In this document: piece after piece, positions 24,809 to 33,686 of the stretch
Layout of the letters: each line of letters starts with the position of its first letter
Numbering within the stretch: position 1 is the stretch's first letter
Assembly: GCA_003049485.1 (NCBI GenBank)
Contig: PYST01000214.1
Span: 1 to 64,000, forward strand
Direction: 5' to 3'
From: Ophioceras dolichostomum
Taxonomy: Eukaryota > Ascomycota > Sordariomycetes > Magnaporthales > Ophioceraceae
Length of the DNA stretch: 64,000 nucleotides
Translations under genes and position numbers: made by a program
Notes under the pieces: model-generated
What the model was told of the DNA's origin: nothing
Database searches by the model: none
Seen by the model: only the letters and a program-made list of their open reading frames with translations

Positions 24809-25320
24809 TTAATCTACACTGCCAGTCTTCTCACTTCTCTTGTTGATTTGACTTGACTTGAGGGTGCTGCGTGAATGTTGTAGGTTTAAGGTTACACAAG
24901 AGGTAGCAGAAAAGCTCATCCTCAACGCGTCTTGATGAGCAAGAGAGAGAGCCTGTGTCTGTTCGGGAGATCCCGAGCATCGGAGCACTTCCCGATGGTG
25001 GGGGGTTCCGAACGCACACTTGTCACTGATGTACAGATGCACCCGTTGCCGAATGCCGATGATATAAGCAGTGGAAGAAGTCCCTTTGCAGCCAACCTCT
25101 CTCTGCCTACTGAAGCAACAGTCGCTGAGCTATAAAACCCAATTAGCAAGATAAAGAAGAATAACAAACGAGTCATCGAAAGTGAAGCGCAAAATGAATG
25201 AAAGACATTGCTTACCTTTAGCAAGGACGTTGAGGTAGCAGCAGCAGCTGGGTGAAAGAGGTCAGCTGCAGCCGGGCCACCGCTTAAATCATTATCCGCC
25301 ACAGCATGCTTCCACTCCAC
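24809..25320 (-). CDS. Candidate two-exon gene, unknown product
   Basis: On the minus strand an ATG at 25320 opens 35 codons to a GTAAGC donor. An 86-nt intron (25215-25130) contains a CTAAT branch-like site and ends TATAG. The second exon then stays open in phase 0 for 106 codons to a TAA at 24809-24811. The predicted 141 residues start MEWKHAVADNDLSGGPAAAD and contain five cysteines after the intron, but no family I recognise. It lies head-to-head with the SCOT gene (about 440 bp between starts). Support is the canonical splice signals plus two joined open frames; codon usage is not strongly gene-like. It could instead be a noncoding antisense transcript. A hydrophobic frame over the intron (MTRLLFFFILLIGF) is the competing reading. 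Confidence 0.3.
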
Positions 25321-25757
25321 GTCTGGGGCTGTCCAGCGTCCACTTGCCGAAAGTTTGGGGGAGAACCGCTATCCCAATGCCGAACAATCCTTCCGATCAT
25401 CAGCAGCCAAACGCGGAGGTAGACACCTACCAGGGGTCCTCGGCCATCGACGGCATTGCTGCTTTGCTGCCAACTAACTGGGCGTATTAATCACTTTACT
25501 TGCCTCCTCCAATGGATCTCGACAATCCACTCTCCGATGACGGGCTGAGGCTCTTGATAATATTCTTTGAATTTGCTGTTCCGTGATTCACTTTCTTCCG
25601 TGTTGTCTCCCTACTTCACTCAATAGACTCGAGTCCCTTTGCCTTCGAAGCAAGCTTTGGCGGGCATCATCTTCCCCGCCTGGCTCTGACAAGCAGCAGC
25701 CTCTCTTCCCGAACTCCCGACCGCCGAGCTTTCAGCTCTCTCTTTGCCTAGGCTACC
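25321..25757. other. Bidirectional spacer upstream of the SCOT gene
   Basis: This 437-bp interval separates the candidate minus gene from the SCOT start. No coding sequence is credible. It should contain the SCOT promoter and leader; no clear TATA box is seen. Confidence 0.4.
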
Positions 25758-27600
25758 ATGCCTTCCACAGCATTGTGTATGAGGACGTTGAGGGCTTATT
25801 CCAAGTATGGATCTAATGTACGTTTGCGAGCAGTTCTACCCTGCTTATAGCCCAATTACCTCCCCTTCATTCTGCTTAGCGACTGCCAGCGAGACTCAAG
25901 CGCAGCAGCATCAGTAGCAGCAGCAGCAGCCCCAGGGCTAACAATAGGACTCTCTCTAACTGCCCGCCTTCTCCTCCTTTCTAGCATGCCCCCTTATTCC
26001 GCCGCGCCTTCTCCGCGACCTCCCGCCGGCGGGAGATCAATAAGGTGTTCCCCTCCGCGTCCGCCGCGCTCGCCGACATGGAGTCGAACAAGATCGTGCT
26101 CTGCGGGGGTTTCGGCCTCTCTGGCGTCCCCGACACGCTGATCGACGAAGTCGTCAAGAAGCCCGAGATCACGGGGCTGACGGCCGTCTCGAACAACGCG
26201 GGAACGGACTCCTCCGGCCTGGGAAAACTGCTCAAGACGGGACAGGTGCGCAAGATGATAGCGTCGTACATCGGCGAGAACAAGACGCTGGAGGGCATGT
26301 ACCTGTCGGGCCGCATCGAGCTGGAGCTCACGCCGCAGGGCACGCTCGCGGAGCGGTGCGCCTCGGGCGGGAAGGGGATACCGGCGTTTTACACACCCGC
26401 GGCCACGGGAACGGTCGTCCAGACGGGGGAGCTGCCGCTGCGCAACAATTCCGACGGCACGCCCGCCCAGTTCTCGTACCCGAAGGACGTGAAGGTGTTC
26501 GATGGCAAGCCCTACCTACTCGAGCGCGCGATAGCGGCCGACTACGCGTTCGTGAAGGCGCACAAGGCCGACAGGCTCGGAAACTGCCAGTTCAGGCTGG
26601 CGGCGCAGAACTTCAACGGCGCGATGGCGCGCAACGCGAAGTGCACCATCGTCGAGGCGGAGCACATCGTCGAGCCGGGCGAGATACCGCCCGAGGCGGT
26701 GCATCTCCCCGGGATATATGTGAAGAGGGTGGTGCAGAGCACGGCGGAGAAGAGGATCGAGAAGTTCACCTGGACCAAGGATCCTTCGGAGCCATCTGGG
26801 GATGAGGCGGATGCTAAGGCTGCGGCGTTGGGTACGGGCGACACGGCCGCGAAGCGGGAGCGCATCGTCCGACGCGCCGCGAAGGAGTTCAAGAACGGCA
26901 TGTACGCGAACCTGGGCATCGGCATGCCGATGCTTGCGCCCTCATTCGTGCCAGACGATGTGACGGTCCAGCTGCAGTCCGAGAACGGCATTTTGGGACT
27001 GGGCCCTTACCCGCGCCCCGGGGAGGAGGACGCGGACCTCATCAACGCCGGAAAAGAAACCGTCACGCTCAAGCCCGGGGCGGCCGTGTTCGGCAGCGAG
27101 GAGTCGTTCGGCATGATCCGCTCGGGCAGGATCAACCTGACGATCCTGGGGGCGATGCAGGTTTCTGCGAGGGGGGACTTGGCGAACTGGATGTTACCCG
27201 GGAAGGTCAAGGGGTTCGGTGGCGCGATGGACCTGGTGAGCAACCCGGAGAAGACGAAGGTTGTGATCACGATGGAGCATACGGATCGGAAGGGGAATCC
27301 GAAGATTGTGAAGCAGTGCGCTTTTCCTTTGACGGGGAGGGCGTGTGTGTCGAGGATTATTACGGAGTTGGTGAGTTCTCGCTTCAGCACTTCCCCTTTC
27401 CCTCTAGCTACAGTTGTTTCCCCCTCGACAGAAGGTTCATACTAACAAGCGAAATGCGTCATCGCCAGGGCGTGTTCGATGTCGACTTCGCGCATGGCTT
27501 GACGCTGATCGAGATCGCGGACGGCGTTACGGTCGACGAGATCAAGAGCAAGACTGAGGCGCCGTTCAGGGTGGCTGAGGACCTGAAGCCGATGCTATAG
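25758..27600 (+). CDS. Succinyl-CoA:3-ketoacid CoA-transferase, mitochondrial (SCOT)
   Basis: Three exons, 25758-25817, 25985-27370 and 27469-27600, all joined in phase 0, give 525 residues. The 20-codon first exon (MPSTALCMRTLRAYSKYGSN) plus the start of exon 2 (HAPLFRRAFSATSRRRE) form a typical mitochondrial presequence. This supports the tiny exon and its GTACGT donor. The alpha-like half begins NKVFPSASAALADM with the GGFGLSGVPDTLI motif. The beta-like half has NLGIGMPMLAPSF and the catalytic glutamate in QSENGILGLGPYP (about E353). The enzyme moves CoA from succinyl-CoA to acetoacetate and related 3-keto acids in the matrix. Fungal relatives also include acetyl-CoA/propionyl-CoA-type transferases, but the motifs here fit SCOT best. 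Both fused halves are complete. Confidence 0.93.
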
Positions 27601-27808
27601 ATTGCTATATGGTTTTGTTTGGAAATATCAAGGCGCTTTTGGCATTTAGTTCACAGCTCGATAGTCCGTATGCTGACGGTCCATGGGCGAGCTATCCATC
27701 CTCATTGGACAATTACAATCGAGGCAGTGATCTGATGGGAATACAGAGCAGGAGCAGTTTCACATTAGAATACACTACCTACTTAGGTACCTAGTTAGGC
27801 GTTGTGTT

Positions 27809-28158
27809 TCAGGTGCTGAAGTTCAGTGAGTTTGGAAATTTACGGTATCCGGGGGCTTTCACCCTGCATACGGCCTCGATCAGTTCGGCCCATCGTCGCT
27901 GCTCCGTTTTAGTGAGATAGCTAGATTTCTTTTCGCCCCATATGCTGTAATGTGTGAGGAAGCTGAGGAAGACGGCGCTGTCTTCACACTGCTCTCTTAG
28001 CATACCCAATATAGTAAAGAAAGGCCGACGGCCAACGGCCAACGACCAACGCACCAGGCTATCATCAAGTGGTGCCTCCTTTGGCTTGATGGAATTCCCA
28101 TGATGTCGAGGAATGGAGATGACCGTCGTTGATTCAGCGGTCGGTCAGAGGAACAAAG
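27809..28158 (-). pseudogene. Truncated tandem relative of the neighbouring minus gene
   Basis: A minus-strand frame without an ATG is open from about 28158 down to a TGA at 27809-27811. Its middle part, AVFLSFLTHYSIWGEKK followed by TKTEQRRWAELIEA, aligns with the C-terminus of the gene at 28279-28959 (ALFLALHPHFAIWGKR, then DPEDKKRGEVIAWL). The upstream part of that gene, including its paired-cysteine region, is missing. It may be a 5'-truncated duplicate, or the last exon of a gene whose first exons I cannot find. Resemblance is moderate, so the paralogy is an inference. Confidence 0.45.
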
Positions 28159-28278
28159 AGAACGGTTGATTAGGGTATAGGTAGGTATTAAGTCAGGAAT
28201 ATGTATTAGTTGATGCTCTTCGGCTTGCTTCTGATATATCGCCAAGACCCCTGTCCAACACTACTTGCGCTGATCGGT

Positions 28279-28959
28279 CTACATGGCCGGCATTCTGAGC
28301 CATGCGATGACCTCTCCTCGCTTCTTATCCTCTGGATCCTTTAAGCGGACACGTTTGCCCCAAATGGCGAAGTGAGGGTGGAGCGCGAGAAAGAGGGCGG
28401 CCTGCTGGAGCTTGCTCGCCTTCGTGAAAGTCTCAGCCACGCCGAGCTGGATGGACACCGGCAGGTGACGGCTGTCCATTCGATATTTGTTGCACTTGCG
28501 CTCGTTCGTCTCGCTGTCGGCGTCATGGAGGTACCTGAACTCGGCGAGGACCTTGTGATAGAGTTGGACGGCTGCCTCCAATTCGCAGGAAAGGCAACGG
28601 AGCTGGTTTCGGTCGATGGTGTGGTCCGCGATCACATCACGGCGGCAGTCCTCACGCATGTAGATCCTTTTGACCTTGGGTGGGCGCCTCATCGCTTTGC
28701 CACAGTCGGGGCAGAGCTTCTTCTCGGGTTTCTTCTTCTCGGGTTTCTCTTCAGAATGCCCCTTGGAAACCCCCTTGGACTCCTCCTTGGGTTCCTCTTC
28801 CAGTTCCTTTCCGGGTTCCTTCCCGGGTTCCTCCTTGGCTTCCAGCTCGGTTGCCATGTTGTCGTTGCTCTGGATGTATGTTGGGTCTTGGGTATTGGTT
28901 CTTTGGGGAAGATCAAGGGGAAGGCTATAAGCTTCACTGCGAACCGATGATTCACTCAT
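28279..28959 (-). CDS. Uncharacterised fungal protein with Cys-pair motif
   Basis: A single open frame of 226 residues starts at MSESSVRSEAYS; the frame runs four codons further upstream only through a non-ATG codon. Residues about 40-85 form a highly charged glutamate/lysine repeat region (EEPGKEPGKE type), followed by LCPDCGKAMRRPPK and a second pair in LRCLSCELEAAV. This suggests a small treble-clef or zinc-binding fold. The C-terminal 60 residues are helical and end RGEVIAWLRMPAM. No family is recognised and no function is proposed. A truncated relative of the C-terminal part lies 120 bp downstream, so the family has duplicated in tandem here. Confidence 0.6.
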   Translation of the reverse strand: MSESSVRSEAYSLPLDLPQRTNTQDPTYIQSNDNMATELEAKEEPGKEPGKELEEEPKEESKGVSKGHSEEKPEKKKPEKKLCPDCGKAMRRPPKVKRIYMREDCRRDVIADHTIDRNQLRCLSCELEAAVQLYHKVLAEFRYLHDADSETNERKCNKYRMDSRHLPVSIQLGVAETFTKASKLQQAALFLALHPHFAIWGKRVRLKDPEDKKRGEVIAWLRMPAM

Positions 28960-30395
28960 GACTGTCGTCAAGCGGGCGCTGCCCTAATGGTAACTGTCCA
29001 TCTTATACAATCACTGAGAGCAAACAAAGATTTGCAGAGCACCTTAACACAAAGGAAGACATCATTGAAGCATCATAAAGGCATGAGAGTGATGACGCAA
29101 AGCCGTCGCTGCCTCACTATTAGCAACGACGTAGTACAGGTGAGGAGCGAGACAAGGAATCACTGTCTCCTATCCTGAGGTTGCCAACAATGTCCACAGA
29201 CGCCGACGCATTGGGTCCAAACAGAGCACGACTTCGTGCGCTAGAAAACGACACGAATCCATTTTTCAAGGATAAGGAGCGACCAACGTTTGCACCACTG
29301 GTTTGTTTAGCGGCCTTGACGAAGGAAGACGTCGATTGGACTGGTTTTGGGTTGTATCGATGATAAAATTTCTCCGTGCATCCAAGGCGGCCTCTGTCCG
29401 TAGACAAAGGCCGCTTGGGGGAAATGCCAGAGGGTAAGTAATCGAACAATTGATCTGTCCTCCAATTTCCCCTCCAAGACCTGCCACGGGAGAAAAGGGC
29501 GAAAGCCAGAGTGAATATGAAGGAGTTTTCAGTTTTGGGAGAAGAAAGGAGAGAAATAAACAAAAGTCAAATTGGAAGCTGCGATTTTTAACGTCGTGGA
29601 ACGAAGGTGGAGCCCCACCCAGTGCGGCTGCTTCCGGGCCGACGGCCAGCTGGCAGGCCACATCCCTCCAAGAATATCCACTGTGTTGCCCCTCCGTCCC
29701 TGATCCCTTTCTTAGAAGCGTTGGCAGAGCCTGTGGAGAGAAGAAGAATGCCCCTAAATTCATTGGACCAACGGGGTCGGGCCGCCTGCTCTGCAACCTG
29801 CTGCCAATATTGGCCCGGGTTGCCTTCGGGGTATTGCGTACATGTTACTTTGCTGGGTGCACAGTTCGTGGAGGAAGTATTTGTTACTCACGAAACCATA
29901 TTAGTTGGGCAGCTTTTCCAGTTTAGGTTGAGTCATACGGGAGGGCCTCCGCGCTGGCGCTTTGCCAGCGCTTTGCCAAAAGACCCCTCCTTGCCTGGTG
30001 TTTGTATAGCGGGGCAATTGGAAGGCAAAGAGGGGTCATTTCACCATGGCTTGAAAAGCCTGTGTCGTATGCTTCGCAACTATACGCCTCTCTGCGAAAA
30101 ACCATATCACTTCCAAAAGGTCGAATTTACCGCTTATTGTTGTCCTCCCCTCCTTCCTTCCTTCCTCACGTCCTCGCGTGATTCCCTACCTCCACTTCTC
30201 TCACACACAGTCAACTGTTCAAAAGCCTCGAGTCAACCAGTCCTGACTCCCCGTGTTTGTTGCGCCACGACGTTCTACACATAAGACACGCTTCAGCTGC
30301 ATCGCATCGCAAACCTCAGATCTCTTTCCTGAGGTACAACCCCACACACGAGAATCTCGCGTGCCTATTTGCATCACCACCAACCCTTCGCAAAT
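28960..30395. other. Divergent spacer upstream of the PP28-like gene
   Basis: About 1.4 kb between divergently oriented genes. Open frames reach 225 codons on both strands but overlap each other and have no motif. A doubled GCGCTTTGCCA unit occurs near 29950-29980. I see no RNA gene or mobile element. Confidence 0.45.
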
Positions 30396-31466
30396 ATGTC
30401 TGGCCAAGGTCCTAGAGGGGCGCCCGGTGTGAACTCCCGTGGCCGAGGTGGCAAGTTCAGAAAGTTCACTCGTGGAGGTACGTATCAACACAATACTCTG
30501 GTTCTACCCACCTTGTCTTCCAAATCCTGCGCTCCAGCGCAACCGACCAACCAAGCGAGTCGTTCGTTTGTCTAACATCCACCGTGTCTCCCTCTCCTCC
30601 CAGGCGGCAAACACTTCTCGCGCGACCTCCGTCCGCTCGACGCGGACGGTAACGAAATCAGCATGTGGAGCGAGGAGCACAACAACAAGGGTGCCGGCTC
30701 AGAAGACGAAGACTCCGAGGAGGAAGAAGAAGAGGATTCCGACGACGACGGCGGCGCCGCCAAGTCCGCTGCGGCTTCCGCGGGCCCGCAGTCCCGCGAG
30801 GACCGCAAGGCCGAGAAGAAGGCGCGCAAGGAGGCCGCGATCGCCAAGGCCAAGAAGGCGGCCGTGCAGGTCGGCGACATGCCGTCCAGCGACGAGGACT
30901 CCGAGGAGGAGGACGACGACGACATGCCCGCCAACCCGAACCACTCCAAGGCGGCGCGCAACCAGGCCAAGGCCGCCTCCCAGAAGGCCAGCGCCGGCAG
31001 CGCCGACGGAGATGACGCTGCTGCTGCTGACGGCATGAAGGGCCTAAGTCTCGGCGGCGGCACCCCGTCCCGGCGCGAGCGCGAGTCCGCCGAGGCCGCG
31101 CAGGCCAAGGAGCGGTACCGCAAGCTGCACGAGGCCGGCAAGACGGACGAGGCCAAGCAGGACCTTGCGCGTCTTAGGGAGATTCGAGAGAAGCGCCAGG
31201 CCGAGGCCGATAGGAGGGCGGTTAGTATTACATTCTCCCATCACTATCACCATCTTCTCTTTCTAGACAGACACCCCACTTTTCGATCGAAAATCTGTCG
31301 TCTTTTCTTGAACTTTCATTTAACTGACTGCGGGGTTTTCTTCTTTTTGCAGGCTGAGAAGGAGGAGAAGGACGCCCAGGACGCTACGCGCAGAGCGGAA
31401 ATCGAGGCCAAGGAGGCGAAGAAGCGCGAGGCCGCTCTGGGCAAGGCGAAGAAGGGAAAGAAATAA
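30396..31466 (+). CDS. PP28/PDAP1-type casein-kinase-substrate phosphoprotein
   Basis: Three exons, 30396-30477, 30604-31220 and 31353-31466, give 270 residues. The N-terminus has a Gly/Arg start (RGAPGVNSRGRGGKFRKFTRGGG) and then acidic CK2-type serine clusters (GSEDEDSEEEEEEDSDDD and SSDEDSEEEDDDD). The centre carries the family hallmark NPNHSKAARNQAK. A long charged helix with TPSRRERESAEAAQAKERYRKLHEAGKT-type sequence and a lysine-rich end complete it. This order matches the 28-kDa heat- and acid-stable phosphoprotein family (PDAP1 in animals), a ribosome- or growth-linked protein of unclear molecular function. High charge and lack of hydrophobic core suggest a mostly extended protein. 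The intron between the first two exons interrupts a glycine codon, as expected for this model. Confidence 0.88.
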
Positions 31467-32029
31467 ACCCCCCGCTAGCCACGCCAACCACTGTGGACTT
31501 TGTGAAATGGTGGCATCTCCATGCCGTCCGTTCTCAGAGGCATGTACCTTACGCGATCGATCACCTACTTGCTTTCCCACATGTCTACGTGGTGGTGGTG
31601 CTGAACAAACCAGCTTGCATTTGGTCGACCATCGTCAGCCAGTGCGACCGGATCGAAGAGACGGATATACAGAGGAAGAGAGAGAGAGAGAGAGAATAAA
31701 TAAAAGCAAAAACGCATATGCCCGATTTCTTTTCCCTTGAATGTGAAGCCAGTTCGGTACCGCCCTGCTGCAGTTGAGGGAGACGCAGAATTGTCAACCT
31801 CTACAACATCAAGGAAAGCAAGAGGCAATACGAGAGGTCGAGCAGCGAGAAACTGTGCGAGACCTTCGACAACCTACCGACGCCTAGTGCCCGTATATAT
31901 GTCCATCCGTGTTTTATATTACATGTTCAATTTTTGGCGGCATAGATGCAACTCCAGCAAACAACCTGACCAGGAGAGACAGCTTTTCCCGAAGTGGGTA
32001 GATCTGCACCTCTTGGCGCTCGTAGACAA
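31467..32029. other. Convergent spacer with AG microsatellite
   Basis: The 3' ends of the PP28-like gene (+) and the membrane-protein gene (-) face each other here. A pure (AG)n run of about 20 bp lies at 31676-31695. AATAAA-like signals follow it on the plus strand. No other feature was seen. Confidence 0.5.
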
Positions 32030-33121
32030 TCATGCTGAAAACCCCGCCATGCTCTCCGTGCCAACACTCTCCTTCCAGAGCTCATCAAAGTCCACCCCTC
32101 TCTCCTGGAACAAGTCCCGAATCTGCTGCGCAACAGCGACCTGCTTCTCTGCCGTGAAGCCGCCCGGCTGCGTCGTCTCATACTGCACGATCTCTATCCA
32201 GCGGAAGAACAGCTCCTCCTTCCCCAAGGCGGCCAGCGCGTCCCTGAACGCGAAGACCTGCCTCCTCCTCTCCTCCTCCACCTTCTCGCCCCCGCTCTTG
32301 GGGCTCGTGCTAGACGTGTCCATGACCATCCAGCCGTGCTCGTCGCTGTGCACGAACACGACCAGCCGGAACGCGTCCATCGCGATCTCCTTCTTGTCCA
32401 CCAGCGCGTGCGCGTGGACCATCGCCGCCCAGTCCAGGTCCCAGTCGCCGTTCATGGTGACGTACCCGGACTTCTGCCTCAGCACCTCCATGTCCGTGGC
32501 GGGCCGCACGTGGTGCATCAGCAGGGACCTGCTCTCGGCGCTCTGCAGGATGCCGCCCCCAGCGGAGGAAAGCGGACGGTCCCACTCCCGACTGCGCCGG
32601 ACGTAGACCTCCTGCTCGCGGAACCCGACGCTCCACCGCCAGGCCACCGGGTTGGAGTGCGACCTGCCGAGGCAGAACTCGACCGGCCACGGCCACACGA
32701 AGACGACGAGCGCCAGGTCCAGCGTGAGCGAGAAGCCCCGGCCGAGGACGAGCCACGCGAGCTGAGACCACGCCATCTGCCCCGGGTTCACCGAGGTGGC
32801 GGTCACGTGCCCCAGGGCGGACCCCAGCAGGTTCAGGTAGTAGGGGCCGATGTAGGTCACGCGCCAGACGAAGAGCAGGACGACGGCGAGGTTGATGGCC
32901 ACGGGGACGAGGAAGATGTTGCGCTTGGCGGGGACGGGCTGGGAGTCGATGTGCGTGATGTAGATGTGGTTTGGGCTGAGGGCTGAGACGAAGGGTTCTA
33001 GGCTGTCTGGGATGCGCCGGTAGGGCTTTGGTGGTTCTAATGATGATGATGGGGTGGCTTTGCTTTTGGTGCTGGCACCTGAGCGGGCCTTGGCGGCGCC
33101 GCTGCGTCCTGAGGGCGCCAT
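32030..33121 (-). CDS. Conserved fungal membrane protein of unknown function
   Basis: An uninterrupted 363-residue frame starts MAPSGRSGAAKARSG with a basic, low-complexity N-terminus. Hydrophobic segments lie near residues 68-90 (IFLVPVAINLAVVLLFVWRV), 93-112 and 120-145 (LALVVFVWPWPVEFCL), giving two to three membrane spans. The remaining 220 residues are soluble-looking and tryptophan-rich, with SGYVTMNGDWDLDWAAMVHAHALVD and LFFRWIEIVQYETTQPGGFT. The layout suggests an organelle or ER membrane protein with a large globular tail, but I recognise no named domain and propose no function. Codon usage (GC-rich third positions) and length support a genuine gene. Confidence 0.75.
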   Translation of the reverse strand: MAPSGRSGAAKARSGASTKSKATPSSSLEPPKPYRRIPDSLEPFVSALSPNHIYITHIDSQPVPAKRNIFLVPVAINLAVVLLFVWRVTYIGPYYLNLLGSALGHVTATSVNPGQMAWSQLAWLVLGRGFSLTLDLALVVFVWPWPVEFCLGRSHSNPVAWRWSVGFREQEVYVRRSREWDRPLSSAGGGILQSAESRSLLMHHVRPATDMEVLRQKSGYVTMNGDWDLDWAAMVHAHALVDKKEIAMDAFRLVVFVHSDEHGWMVMDTSSTSPKSGGEKVEEERRRQVFAFRDALAALGKEELFFRWIEIVQYETTQPGGFTAEKQVAVAQQIRDLFQERGVDFDELWKESVGTESMAGFSA

Positions 33122-33686
33122 GACTGCTGTTTACTGTGGAGGAAATTGCGTGGTCGGGGAGGACGGGAGGAAGAAGAATTGGTGATCTCGACGGAATTCC
33201 ATCCTCTGGAGCTTGGAATATCACGAAAAGAACACAGGGCAACAGGGGTTTTTGAATGTGGGGCCACGTTGATGTTCCCACCTGATGGAGACCCCTGCTC
33301 CCATCATTGGGTTACGAGCATGCAGCCATTTGGTCAATAGTTTTCTTACAATGTTCTATATAGGAGATCGAAATGCCATTTTCTCTAGAATTTCCTACGC
33401 AGATGCTTCACAGATTTGGCGACTCCGTAGATTCGGAACCTCCCGTGTTGTGCAGGAAGCTTGCGGAAGAAACCATTGGCCAGGGCCTTTCGGCCGGGTT
33501 CCCCGGGTGTGTGGATCAGCGGCGCCAAGCCCCTGTCGGCTCCGGGTGGTGGGATTGACGAAAAGTAGCTCGGGAACTTTTTTTTTCCTGCAGGGCGGTC
33601 GGCATCATCAAAATCACTCTTCAAGGAGGGAAGATGCGAGTCTGGGAGCGCAATCCCCAGAATTCGTTGGAGCTTTATTTGCGAGG
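33122..33686. other. Divergent spacer between membrane-protein and IF2 genes
   Basis: About 565 bp separate the two divergent start codons and should hold both promoters. No coding sequence is credible. A GC-rich block with CCGGGTTCCCCGGG occurs near 33500. The last 100 bp before 33687 include a T-run and a CTGCAG. Confidence 0.45.

Noticed and set aside
29266..29796. 176-codon minus frame between divergent genes
   Set aside because: It overlaps other open frames and lies in promoter territory. Composition is Ser/Pro/Leu-rich without motifs.
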